A DNA stretch of 64,000 nt from Azorhizobium oxalatiphilum (GTDB taxonomy: Bacteria > Pseudomonadota > Alphaproteobacteria > Rhizobiales > Xanthobacteraceae), in the NCBI RefSeq assembly GCF_014635325.1, contig NZ_BMCT01000001.1:1765743-1829742 (forward strand), given 5' to 3'. Made by a program: the position numbers and the translations under genes. Under the pieces are notes generated by a model. It was not told the DNA's origin. It did no database searches and worked only from the letters and a program-made list of their open reading frames with translations. Shown here piece after piece: positions 34,044 to 42,271 of this stretch. The stretch's first letter is position 1, and every line of letters begins with the position of its first letter.

Positions 34044-35186
34044 ATGGAGCGTGCAGGGCGGCCGGACGTTCTGATCATCGGTGGCGGCCTGCACGGCTGC
34101 TCAACAGCCCTGCATCTCGCCCGCCGGGGCGTGAAGGCGCTGGTGATCGAGAAGGACCATGCCGGCCGCCACGCCTCGGGCGTCAATGCGGGCGGCGTCC
34201 GCCGGCTCGGCCGGGCCTTTGCGGAGGTGCCGCTGTCGGTGGCCTCCATGGAGCTGTGGCATAACATCCGCGACCTCGTGGATGACGATTGCGGCTTCGA
34301 GAGCCACGGGCAGGTGAAGGTGGCCGAGAGCGAGGACGACCTTGCCATTCTCGCCGCCCGCGTGGCCAAGCTTAACGGGATGGGCTTCTTCCATGAGGAA
34401 CTGATCGGGCAGGACGAACTGCGCGCGCTGCTGCCGGCGGTGGCCCCGAATTGCGTGGGCGGCATCGTCTCGCGAGCCGATGGGGCGGCGCTGCCCTATC
34501 GCACGGTATTGTCCTTCCGCAATGCGGCGGAGCGGGCGGGCGCGCGCTTCATCGAGGGCACGCCCGCGGCCATGCCCATGCGCGTGGATGGGCTCTGGAT
34601 GGTGCGGGTGGGGCACGATGTGTACGAGGCCCCGGTGCTGGTGAATACGGCGGGCGCCTGGGCGGATCGCATCGCGGCGGCGCTGGGCGAGCCGGTGCCG
34701 CTGGAGGTGATCGCGCCCATGCTGATGATCACCGCCCGCATGCCGCCCTTCGTGACGCCGGTGGTGGGGGCGACGCGCCGACCGCTGTCCTTCAAGCAGT
34801 TCGCCAATGGCACGGTGCTGATCGGCGGCGGCCATCGCGGCATCGCGGACCGGGACACCAACCGCACCACGCTCGATTTCGAGAAACTGGCGTTCAACGC
34901 CCGCACGGCGGCGGAGATCTTTCCCATCATGGGGGAGGCCGAGATCATGCGCGCCTGGGCAGGCATCGAGGCCCGCATGCCGGACGACATCCCGGTGATC
35001 GGCCCGAGTTTGCAAGCGGAAGCCGCCTATCACGCCTTCGGCTTTTCCGCCCATGGGTTTCAGCTCGGCCCCATCGTCGGCTCCATCCTCGCCGAACTGA
35101 TCACCACGGGGGCGAGCAACCTGCCCATCGAGGCGTTCTCCATCGGACGGTTCCGGGAGGCGGGCGCCGTAGCGAAGGCGGGATAA
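34044..35186 (+). CDS. FAD-dependent oxidoreductase of the DAO family
   Basis: A 380-residue flavoprotein with N-terminal LIIGGGLHGCSTALHLARRG and the FAD segment GRHASGVNAGGVRR. The C-terminal part (MPDDIPVIGPS, then AFGFSAHGFQLGPIVG) closes the FAD site, as in sarcosine/glycine/D-amino acid oxidases. It differs from the beta subunit upstream and lacks a dedicated small iron-sulfur partner. I infer a second amine or amino-acid oxidation step. AAGGGGAG lies 10 bases before the ATG at 34044. The last 288 bases are duplicated at 36309-36595. Confidence 0.88.
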   Translation: MERAGRPDVLIIGGGLHGCSTALHLARRGVKALVIEKDHAGRHASGVNAGGVRRLGRAFAEVPLSVASMELWHNIRDLVDDDCGFESHGQVKVAESEDDLAILAARVAKLNGMGFFHEELIGQDELRALLPAVAPNCVGGIVSRADGAALPYRTVLSFRNAAERAGARFIEGTPAAMPMRVDGLWMVRVGHDVYEAPVLVNTAGAWADRIAAALGEPVPLEVIAPMLMITARMPPFVTPVVGATRRPLSFKQFANGTVLIGGGHRGIADRDTNRTTLDFEKLAFNARTAAEIFPIMGEAEIMRAWAGIEARMPDDIPVIGPSLQAEAAYHAFGFSAHGFQLGPIVGSILAELITTGASNLPIEAFSIGRFREAGAVAKAG

Positions 35187-35275
35187 CACCCGTTACGGGA
35201 GTGTGGAGTGACTTTTCCATGGCAAAGGTCATGTTTGTCCCGTCGCCGTCAGGGGCGGCGAGGGGGGGACATGTG

Positions 35276-36262
35276 ATGCTCAACCGCAGGAAGCTCATTG
35301 CCGCAACTCTGGCCGCGCCCGCAGCCGTGGCGGCCGGCAGTGAGGCCTTTGCCCAAGGTGCGCCGTTTGGCGTGCAGGCGGCCGTGGACGCATTCAAGGC
35401 GCTGCCGGGCACAGTCGGCTGCTATCTGATAGGCACCGGGCCGAAGGGCAATTGGGAGGCCGGCGCCAGCGCCACGACGCCCCTGTTCATCGCCAGCAGC
35501 TGCAAGACCTTCATCCTCGCCGCCGTATTGCGCGCGGTGGAAGAGGGTCGGATCAGCGAGAATGACCAGTGGGCCGTGGATGACAGCGTGCGCACCCTCG
35601 GCAGCCAGATCTTCGAGCATCTCACCGGCACCACCACGGCCCGCGCGGTGCTGGAGGCGATGATCGCCCATAGTGACAACACCGCCACCGATATCGCCCT
35701 CTCGAAGGTGGGGCCGAAGGCGGTGCGGGCGATCATCGACGAGGCTAAGCTGCCCGACGTGAAGATCCCCGATTCCACGCGCCGCATGCTCTCCTATTTC
35801 GCCGGCGCGCCGGACGGCACGGACATCGGCTGGAAGGGCGTGCAGGAGCTGGAGACGGGCAAGACGTTCGGCACACCCCGGCCGCCGATGAACGATAAGC
35901 AGACCATGCAGGGCACGGCGCGCGAGATGGTTCTGTGGTATCAGAAGGCCCTTGCCGGAGCCTTCTTCGCGAAGCCGCAGACGCTGACCGAGTTCAAGCG
36001 CATCCAGGCCATGGCGGATGCGCTCGCCGTCACGGTGCCGGACGGCATCGCCGCTTACGGCAAGGGCGGCAGCATCAATTGGCAGACGTTCAACAGCTTT
36101 GCCCTGTCGGGCCAGATGGTGCTGGGCGCGGGCGGGCTCGTCACCTTCTCCGTCACCATCAACTGGGACGGCCCGGCCGATGGCATTCCGGACGTGTTCG
36201 CCAAATACAGTGCAGGCGTGACCGAACTGTTGAAGCAGGCGTCCTTGCCCTATCGCGGATGA
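35276..36262 (+). CDS. Class A beta-lactamase-like serine hydrolase
   Basis: A 328-residue exported protein. The twin-arginine-like signal (LNRRKLIAATLAAPAAVAA, cleavage near AFAQ) precedes a penicillin-binding/beta-lactamase fold. S74-x-x-K77 (ASSCKT), S133-D-N135 (HSDNTATD) and K263-G-G265 (YGKGGSI) are visible. The third motif is normally K-T-G or K-S-G, and no clear equivalent of the class A Glu166 in R-x-E-x-x-L-N is seen, so hydrolysis of beta-lactams is doubtful; an esterase, amidase or D-amino-peptidase role is possible. It lies 89 bases after the FAD oxidase gene and is bracketed by a duplication of that gene's 3' end. Confidence 0.85.
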   Translation: MLNRRKLIAATLAAPAAVAAGSEAFAQGAPFGVQAAVDAFKALPGTVGCYLIGTGPKGNWEAGASATTPLFIASSCKTFILAAVLRAVEEGRISENDQWAVDDSVRTLGSQIFEHLTGTTTARAVLEAMIAHSDNTATDIALSKVGPKAVRAIIDEAKLPDVKIPDSTRRMLSYFAGAPDGTDIGWKGVQELETGKTFGTPRPPMNDKQTMQGTAREMVLWYQKALAGAFFAKPQTLTEFKRIQAMADALAVTVPDGIAAYGKGGSINWQTFNSFALSGQMVLGAGGLVTFSVTINWDGPADGIPDVFAKYSAGVTELLKQASLPYRG

Positions 36263-36308
36263 GCGGGTCCGTGCGCGCCGGGTGCCGCCGCCTTGAGGGG
36301 GGCTCCAT

Positions 36309-36595
36309 GCCCGCACGGCGGCGGAGATCTTCCCCATCATGGGGAAGCTCAGATCATGCGCGCCTGGGCTGGCATTGAGGCCCGCATGCCGGATGACATC
36401 CCGGTAATCGGCCCGAGCCTTGAGGTGGAAGCGGCCTATCACGCCTTCGGCTTTTCCGCCCACGGCTTCCAGCTCGGGCCCATCGTAGGCTCCAGTCTCG
36501 CCGCGCTGATCACCACGGGGGCGAGCAATCTGCCGATTGAGGCCTTCCCCATCGGGCGGTTCCGGGGGGCGGGCGCTGTGGCGAAGGCGGGGTAG
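36309..36595 (+). pseudogene. Frameshifted partial copy of the FAD oxidoreductase 3' end
   Basis: This stretch matches 34899-35186 along its whole length with scattered substitutions, mostly at third codon positions, and is one base shorter. The missing base lies just after ATCATGGGG, so the first 14 or so codons and the remainder are in different frames. The intact part (MRAWAGIEARMPDDIPVIGP to GAVAKAG) ends at the same stop position as the parent. No start region or FAD-binding N-terminus is present. It is a non-functional remnant of a duplication that spans the serine hydrolase gene. Confidence 0.88.
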
Positions 36596-36693
36596 GGCGC
36601 CTCATGACGATTTGCCGTCGATGCGAGCTGTTATCCGGAGAGGCTTCGACGCCCGAGCAGGGAAGGAAATGGGCCGTGAGACGGGAGCTCTCC

Positions 36694-36750
36694 GAGACGA
36701 GCGTGCTGCGAGACAGGCGTGCTATGGGACAAGCGCGTTGCGAGACGCGT
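36694..36750. repeat. Imperfect tandem repeats of about 16 bases
   Basis: Four consecutive related units begin GAGACGAGCGTGCTGC, GAGACAGGCGTGCTATG, GGACAAGCGCGTTGC and GAGACGCGTG. They lie in the 296-base gene-free stretch between the pseudogene and the hypothetical gene. No function is apparent. Confidence 0.5.
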
Positions 36751-36793
36751 GAACCTCGCGTGCCTGTCTTGGTGTCGAATGCTCCTCGGCGTG

Positions 36794-36809
36794 CGCATGA
36801 CGTCATGCG
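36794..36809. repeat. Perfect 16-bp palindrome CGCATGACGTCATGCG
   Basis: A gapless palindrome lies 83 bases past the stop of the minus-strand hypothetical gene. A gapless palindrome suits a protein-binding site better than an RNA hairpin. No partner gene is obvious. Confidence 0.45.
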
Positions 36810-36891
36810 ATGGTCGTTATCTCTTGTCAGTCCGCGCCCGCTCCAGCGGCGGTCGTATCGCGCCATCTGGAATGATGCTCGGCCACATTCT

Positions 36892-37671
36892 CTATTTCAT
36901 TGAATCTATAATGTATGTGAAGAATTCACGTGTCTCCTGAATCTTTGCCGCGCCATGCTTGTCTATCCGAACGAGCATTCGTCTCGCCCAGAGGTTCTGG
37001 TAATCGCCGACTTGCGATTTTTTCATGAGATCAAATGGATCTAGTTTGAATACAGATGATAGCTCAACAATTATTTTTTCCTCTGAATTCACTCCTTGAT
37101 GTACCGGATTTACGGCGTGTCTGATGCCAATCGCCCTCCAGATAAAATTGGCGTAGTTGCCCTGGACGAAAGGCATCAGTTTGTCTGAAAATTTATCGCA
37201 CGCAGGTTGTCTGTGTCCCGCGAGATAGCCGACAAGTCTTTCCTGCTCGTCCCTCGCCTCGAGGAGGAATGCCGTGCAGATGTAGAGGTCGCCTACCACG
37301 ATCACTCGCGTGCCTTGATTCACTGGGACGAATGTTACGGTGTCGACCGGAACGGAAACCGTTCTTGATGCCGTTCCCGCGCGTGCGCCGGCCGTGGCGA
37401 AGGTGCGCGGGCCGGTGTGAGGTGTCGCCGCCGCCGCCCGTGCCGCAGTGGTCGCCGCCTGCGCCGCTGCTTCCGCACCGGCCCCAGCCGCCTGAGCGGC
37501 GGGAGCCTGCGCCGGCGGGAGCGCGCGGTCTATGGCCAGGGCGCGGGTGCGGCTGTTCAATTCGAGCCGCCGACACACGCACGCGTTTATGACGCGCCCC
37601 GGCATGGCACGTCCCATGATCCTATAGGGCAATCTCAGGTGGGCGCGCCTTGCGAGGGACATCATCACCAT
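36892..37671 (-). CDS. Hypothetical protein, unrecognised
   Basis: A 259-residue protein I do not recognise. Residues 1-40 are basic (LARRAHLRLPYRIMGRAMPG). About 48-95 is Ala-rich low complexity. About 105-259 looks like a globular domain (TVTFVPVNQGTRVIVVGDLY, VNSEEKIIVELSSVFKLDPF, QNLWARRMLVRIDKHGAAKI). No signal peptide or membrane helix is clear. The 3' half is clearly richer in A+T than the rest of the window, with codons such as ATA, TTT and AAT that neighbours avoid, which suggests recent acquisition. No good ribosome binding site precedes the chosen ATG. It could be a toxin, an immunity protein or an orphan gene; I cannot tell which. Confidence 0.55.
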   Translation of the reverse strand: MVMMSLARRAHLRLPYRIMGRAMPGRVINACVCRRLELNSRTRALAIDRALPPAQAPAAQAAGAGAEAAAQAATTAARAAAATPHTGPRTFATAGARAGTASRTVSVPVDTVTFVPVNQGTRVIVVGDLYICTAFLLEARDEQERLVGYLAGHRQPACDKFSDKLMPFVQGNYANFIWRAIGIRHAVNPVHQGVNSEEKIIVELSSVFKLDPFDLMKKSQVGDYQNLWARRMLVRIDKHGAAKIQETREFFTYIIDSMK

Positions 37672-37946
37672 TTCATTATTCCTATATTCAAGTAATTTGT
37701 TTTCGAGCTATGCTCTATGTTGGGGTGTGTTGTAGTAATCGGCGTCGATATGCGGTTGGGTGTCAATAATGATCGGGTGTCTTCGGTCAGCGGCTGCGCG
37801 GAATGGGAAAGCAACCACGCTGCGCCCTTGGCGGGCTGCATCGTGGCACCTCCCTCGCGCCCTTTGCGCTTCCGCGTCCCCGGTTCTAAAAGACGGCCGT
37901 GATGCCGCCCGCGCGCCGGGTGCGACCCGCTTCAAGGACCGCTGCC

Positions 37947-39092
37947 ATGACCATCGCCGCCGCGCTCGCCGAACTCCCCACCCCCTGCCTCGTCCTCGAT
38001 GAGGCGCGCATGCGGGCCAATATCGCCCGGCTGAATGCCCATCTCGCGCCCCTGAACGTGACGCTGCGGCCGCATCTGAAGACGCTGAAGTCGGTCGAGG
38101 CCGCCCGGCAGGTGCTCAAGGGTGGGAACGGCCCGGCCACCGTCTCCACGCTGAAGGAGGCGGAAGTGTTCGCGCAGGCGGGCGTGAAGGACATCATCTA
38201 TGCGGTGGGCATCGCCCCGCAGAAGCTGCCGCGCGTGCAGGTGCTGCGCGGCGCGGGCTGCGATCTCGCCGTGGTGCTGGATACGCGGGCGCAGGCGGAA
38301 GCGGTGGCGGAAGCCTCCCGCGCCTCGGGCGAGGCCATTCCGGCGCTGATCGAGATCGATTGCGACGCCCATCGCGCGGGCCTCAAGCCCGATGATGCAG
38401 AGATCGTCGCCATCGGCCGCATTCTGGTGGATGGTGGGGCGGAGCTGCGCGGCGTGCTCACCCATTCCGGCGGCAGCTATGGTGCGGTGGGCGCCGAAGC
38501 GCTGGCCGATTTCGCCGAGCAGGAACGCGCCGCCATCGTCGCGGCGGCGCAGACGCTGCGGGATGCCGGCCTGCCGTGCCCGGTGGTGAGCGTGGGCTCA
38601 ACCCCCACCGCCCATTTCGCGCGGGATCTGACCGGCGTCACCGAGGTGCGCGCGGGCGTCTATGTGGCGCAGGATCTGGTGATGGCGGGCATCGGCGTCT
38701 GCAAGCCGGAGGATATCGCCCTTTCCGTGCTCGGCACGGTGATCGGCCACCAGCACGAGCGCGGCTGGATCCTCGTGGATGCGGGCTGGATGGCCATGTC
38801 GCGGGATCGCGGCACGGCGAGCCAGAGCGTGGATCAGGGCTATGGCATGGTGTGTGACGTGGAGGGGAATGTGATCCCCGATCTGATCATGGTGGCGGCC
38901 AATCAGGAGCACGGCATCATCGGTCTGCGTCCGGGCAGCACGGCGACCCTGCCGGAGCTGGCGGTGGGCGAGAAGCTGCGCATCCTGCCCAACCACGCCT
39001 GCGCCACCGCCACCGAGCATGACGGCTATGAGGTGATCCCCGCCAACGGCAGCACTCGCCTCGCCCACTGGCCGCGTTTCCGGGGCTGGTGA
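37947..39092 (+). CDS. PLP-dependent D-serine dehydratase/D-threonine aldolase family enzyme
   Basis: A 381-residue enzyme with an alanine-racemase-like N-terminal barrel. The PLP lysine is K45 in RPHLKTLKS, at the position known from the eukaryotic DSD1 group. The C-terminal metal motif reads PNHACATATEH; His and Cys two residues apart are the zinc ligands in D-serine dehydratase, while D-threonine aldolase has His and Asp. I therefore lean to D-serine (or D-threo-hydroxy-amino acid) dehydration. The ATG at 37947 (MTIAAALAELPTPCLVLD) gives the family length. It stands alone, about 275 bases from its upstream neighbour. Confidence 0.9.
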   Translation: MTIAAALAELPTPCLVLDEARMRANIARLNAHLAPLNVTLRPHLKTLKSVEAARQVLKGGNGPATVSTLKEAEVFAQAGVKDIIYAVGIAPQKLPRVQVLRGAGCDLAVVLDTRAQAEAVAEASRASGEAIPALIEIDCDAHRAGLKPDDAEIVAIGRILVDGGAELRGVLTHSGGSYGAVGAEALADFAEQERAAIVAAAQTLRDAGLPCPVVSVGSTPTAHFARDLTGVTEVRAGVYVAQDLVMAGIGVCKPEDIALSVLGTVIGHQHERGWILVDAGWMAMSRDRGTASQSVDQGYGMVCDVEGNVIPDLIMVAANQEHGIIGLRPGSTATLPELAVGEKLRILPNHACATATEHDGYEVIPANGSTRLAHWPRFRGW

Positions 39093-39190
39093 GGGGCGCG
39101 CGAAGCTCTTCCAGTGTGCGGGGCCTTGCCGCAAGCGCAACGCAAAACCCCCTCTGGTTCGCGTGGCCTTGCCGCAAGCGCAACGTAAAG

Positions 39191-39360
39191 CCCTCTCCCG
39201 CTTGCGGGGGAGGGTTGGGAGGGGGCAGGGCGGCCCCCTCGGGCGAGCGCGACAGGCGGGATTGGCGTAATGGCAGGAGTGCCGGAAATCATCACCGCGG
39301 CGACAGGCGGTGAGGGCGCTCAGCCCCCTCCCTAACCCTCCCCCGCAAGCGGGAGAGGGG
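39191..39360. repeat. Pair of inverted palindromic repeats between convergent genes
   Basis: Two copies of a roughly 36-base element face each other: CCCTCTCCCGCTTGCGGG followed by GGAGGGTTGGGAGGGGG (39191-39225), and its reverse form, which ends CCCCGCAAGCGGGAGAGGGG (39324-39360). A third copy lies at 46405-46440. Just upstream, a short segment GCCTTGCCGCAAGCGCAACG occurs twice in direct orientation (39121-39190). The 369-base gap between the D-serine dehydratase-like and phzF genes holds these repeats and nothing else I can identify. Confidence 0.7.
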
Positions 39361-39461
39361 ACCTGTTGTGCGGGCGGGGAGGCTGCGCCGGTGGCGTCAT
39401 GTGGGCGCGCCTGCGCGCATTGCGGACAGTCAGTAGCGCCTCGCGCAGCCGGCCAAAAACC

Positions 39462-40247
39462 TCAGATCTCAGCCTGCCCCTCGATGACGAACACGCAGGC
39501 GCCTTCCAGCAGCACGCGATCACCGGTCAGGGTGCAGGTCATTTCGCCGCCGCGCGCGGAGGCCTGATGGGCGAAGAGCGTCGTCTTGCCGAGGCGGTCG
39601 CCCCAATAGGGGGCGAGCGTGGTGTGGGCGGCGCCCGTCACCGGGTCTTCCGGAATGCCCTTGGCCGGGGCGAAATACCGGCTCACCACATCGAAAGGCC
39701 CATCGCCCGGCGCGCTGACGATGACGCCCGGCCGGTCGAGAGCGGCAATGGCGGCAAGATCGGGCGTCAGCGCCCGCACAAGCGCCGCATCCGCGACCAG
39801 CGCGAGATAGGTGAAGGCGTTGATCCGGACGTCCTCCGGCATCACGCCGAGGGCCTCCGCAAGGCCCGCCGGCACAGGCACGCTTTCGCTGGCGCGGGCG
39901 GGAAAGTCCAGCACATAGCCGCTGTCGGTGCGCGTCACGGGCAGGGCGCCGGAGGCGGTGTGGAACGTCACCTGCCGCCGGCTCGGTTCAAGGCGCTCCA
40001 TCACCACGGCGGCGCTGGCGAGCGTGGCGTGGCCGCACAGGGGCACTTCCACCTTGGGCGTGAACCAGCGCAGGCGATAGTCGGCACCCTCGCGCACCAG
40101 GAAGGCCGTCTCGGACAGGTTGTTCTCGGCGGCGATGGCGGTGAGTACGTCGTCGCCCGGATAGGCGTCGAGCAGCATCACGGCGGCGGGGTTACCGGAG
40201 AAGCGGGTGCGGGTGAAGGCATCCACCTGGAAGAAGGGCACGGGCAT
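39462..40247 (-). CDS. PhzF family isomerase/epimerase-like protein
   Basis: A 261-residue protein with the two-lobed diaminopimelate-epimerase-like fold. Conserved PhzF elements are FQVDAFTRTRFSGNPAAV, the catalytic glutamate E46 in NNLSETAF, PLCGHATLASAAVV, and GIPEDPVTGAAH. Known members isomerise trans-2,3-dihydro-3-hydroxyanthranilate in phenazine synthesis, but most homologues outside phenazine clusters have unknown substrates, and no phenazine genes are near. The start at 40247 (MPVPFFQVDAF) is clear, with GAGGTT upstream. It lies downstream of the GST gene on the same strand. Confidence 0.92.
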   Translation of the reverse strand: MPVPFFQVDAFTRTRFSGNPAAVMLLDAYPGDDVLTAIAAENNLSETAFLVREGADYRLRWFTPKVEVPLCGHATLASAAVVMERLEPSRRQVTFHTASGALPVTRTDSGYVLDFPARASESVPVPAGLAEALGVMPEDVRINAFTYLALVADAALVRALTPDLAAIAALDRPGVIVSAPGDGPFDVVSRYFAPAKGIPEDPVTGAAHTTLAPYWGDRLGKTTLFAHQASARGGEMTCTLTGDRVLLEGACVFVIEGQAEI

Positions 40248-40324
40248 GGCAGGCAACCTCGAAACGGTCAGAGCGCTTCCGCGTTTCTCCGAATCGCGAA
40301 AACGCTCCAGGCTATCGGTTTGTC

Positions 40325-40367
40325 GCAATTCCTTTCGCAGAACCGCACACACGTCTGCGGGAATTGC
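40325..40367 (-). terminator. Stem-loop directly after the GST gene
   Basis: Arms GCAATTCC (40325-40332) and GGAATTGC (40360-40367) pair perfectly, with an inner pair CGCAGA/TCTGCG, giving a long two-part stem adjacent to the GST stop. No T-tract follows on the minus strand, so termination strength is uncertain. A second weak inverted repeat (GAGCG to CGCTC, 40271-40308) lies next to it. Confidence 0.45.
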
Positions 40368-41018
40368 TCAGTCGGTATCGCCGCCCATATAGGCCCTCGC
40401 GGCGGGCCGCTCCATGAGGCGGGCGAAATAGGCGCGGGAGAGCGGCATGTCCGGCCGGGCCATGGGCGTCTGGAACCAGCGGTTGACGGACAGGCCGATG
40501 ACGATGTCCGCCAGCGTGAAGGCGCCCCCGCAGACATGGCGCCGGCCATCCGCAAGGCGGCCCTCCAGCAGGCGCAGCATGCGCGACCATTCGTTGAGCG
40601 AGGCGCGGACCTGCTCGTCCGTGCCGGCGTGCGGGCTGCCGCGCACGATGGAGAGGAAGGCCGGGCGCCATGCGGCGTTGAACTCGGTGGCCTGCCAGTC
40701 CATGACCTCCTCCACCCGCGCCCTCCCGATGGGGTCGGCGGGCAGCAGATCGTCGCGGCCGTGCTTGGCCGCCAGATAGCGCATGATGGTGTTGGACTCG
40801 GTCAGCACCAGCGGGCCGTCCACCAGCACCGGCACCAGACCCTTGGGGCTGAGCACGCGGAAGGCGGCGTCCGCCGTGGAGCGCGTGTTGCCGCCCCAGT
40901 CTTCCTGCACATAGTCGAGCCCGATCTCGTCGCAGGTCCAGCGGACCTTGCGGACATTGATGGAGCGCGGATGGCCGAGCAGGCGGACGTGGGGGAGATG
41001 GGACGGACGGGGGTGCAT
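40368..41018 (-). CDS. Glutathione S-transferase family protein
   Basis: A 216-residue GST. The N-terminal thioredoxin-like domain (VRLLGHPRSINVRKVRWTCD) has the substrate-loop residues PVLVDGPLVLTESNTIMRYL, and the all-helical C-terminal domain carries the N-capping motif GGAFTLADIVIGLSVNRW. It conjugates or isomerises electrophiles with glutathione; substrate class cannot be read from the sequence. It is transcribed ahead of phzF with 120 bases between. Confidence 0.92.
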   Translation of the reverse strand: MHPRPSHLPHVRLLGHPRSINVRKVRWTCDEIGLDYVQEDWGGNTRSTADAAFRVLSPKGLVPVLVDGPLVLTESNTIMRYLAAKHGRDDLLPADPIGRARVEEVMDWQATEFNAAWRPAFLSIVRGSPHAGTDEQVRASLNEWSRMLRLLEGRLADGRRHVCGGAFTLADIVIGLSVNRWFQTPMARPDMPLSRAYFARLMERPAARAYMGGDTD

Positions 41019-41337
41019 GGAGGGACGGATGGGCAGACCTTGCGAAAAATGTGCCTTGCGAAAGGTAATCCCCGCTCCGGATACGCAATTGGATCGGGAG
41101 CGGATGACTCACATCCCGCATCCCCCCGGGGCAGGTGGTGGCACCGTGCGCCCACTTTGTTAGCCATGCAACAGGAAGATTGACCTCGGAGCAAAGAGGG
41201 TTTTGGGGAGGTATTGAGGTATATTCCTGGGACGTTCCGACTTTAGGGCAGGCGATGGTTTTCCCGTTGTGCCTTCGCCCATGCCGCCTATAAGCGGCGC
41301 CTGAGCCGTATCCCCGCCAGACCGGAGCCCGACGCGC
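41019..41337. other. Gene-free divergent region between GST and LysR
   Basis: The 319 bases between divergent GST and LysR genes contain no convincing coding sequence. One small hairpin (GCCGC-CTATAA-GCGGC, 41283-41298) lies about 40 bases before the LysR start. Presumably it holds both promoters; no boxes are obvious. Confidence 0.5.
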
Positions 41338-42243
41338 ATGGATTTCCGCAGCCTCGAGATCTTCTACTGGGCCTCGCAGCTGGAGAGCTTCTCGAAGGCG
41401 GCGGAGCGCATGAACACCACCCAGCCGGCGGTCTCCCAGCGCATCGCGGCGCTGGAGGCGGAGCTGCACTGCCGGCTGTTCGAGCGCTCCTCGCGCTCCA
41501 TCAGCCTCACCGAGAAGGGGCGGGTGCTGGTGGATTATGCGGAACGCTTCCTGCGCCTGCGCTCCTCCATGCTGGATGCCATGGCCTCGCCCTCGGCGGT
41601 GAGCGGACTGGTGCGGCTCGGCGTGTCGGAGACCATCGTGCAGACCTGGCTCGCCCGCTTCATGGAGCGGGTGCATGCCACCTATCCCAACATCATCATC
41701 GACATCACCGTGGACATCACGCCGGTGATGCGGGCTGCGCTGCTGAAGGGGGAGCTGGACCTTGCCTTCCTGCTCGGCCCCATGCCGGAGGCGGACCTCG
41801 CCAATGTGAAGCTCTGCGACTATCCGCTGCGCTTCGTGGCGGCGCCGGCGCTGGATGTGGGCACGGAGCCGCTGAGCAACCGCGACCTGCTGAAGCACCC
41901 CATCATCACCTATCCCAAATCCACCTATCCCTACACCTATCTGCGCGAGGTGCTGAGCATCCCGGATCTCGGCGCGCCGCGCATCTTCTCCAACTCCTCG
42001 GTCTCCACCATCGTGCGCATGACGCTGGACCGTATCGGCATGAGCGTAATCCCGCCCGCGGTGGTGGCGGAGGAACTGGCGGCGGGCAAGCTGAAGGTGG
42101 TTGAGACCGAGCTGGACCTGCCGCCGCTCTCCTTCTCCGCCAGCTATCCCATGGCGCTCGGCGGTGGACTCGCGGCCCTGCTGGCGACCCTCGCGCTGGA
42201 GGTGGCGCGGGAGGGCATGGCACCGGGCATTCAGGAGCCGTAA
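41338..42243 (+). CDS. LysR family regulator of the dehydratase/cyclase cluster
   Basis: A 301-residue regulator. Its opening, MDFRSLEIFYWASQLESFSK, and RMNTTQPAVSQRIAALEAEL form the helix-turn-helix, and the effector domain runs from VRLGVSETIVQTWLARFMER. GGAG lies 10 bases before the ATG. The catabolic genes start 101 bases downstream on the same strand after an A+T-rich dyad, so it probably activates them and itself. The inducer is unknown. Confidence 0.92.
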   Translation: MDFRSLEIFYWASQLESFSKAAERMNTTQPAVSQRIAALEAELHCRLFERSSRSISLTEKGRVLVDYAERFLRLRSSMLDAMASPSAVSGLVRLGVSETIVQTWLARFMERVHATYPNIIIDITVDITPVMRAALLKGELDLAFLLGPMPEADLANVKLCDYPLRFVAAPALDVGTEPLSNRDLLKHPIITYPKSTYPYTYLREVLSIPDLGAPRIFSNSSVSTIVRMTLDRIGMSVIPPAVVAEELAAGKLKVVETELDLPPLSFSASYPMALGGGLAALLATLALEVAREGMAPGIQEP

Positions 42244-42271
42244 CAGCAGGCTCGCATAAGCCTGTTCTATG

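Noticed and set aside
39093-39461. Considered as a CRISPR-like or tandem array because of repeated motifs
   Set aside because: Only two inverted and two short direct copies with irregular spacing; no regular repeat-spacer pattern.
39462-40247. Phenazine biosynthesis
   Set aside because: A PhzF-family gene alone is common outside phenazine clusters, and no other phz gene is present.
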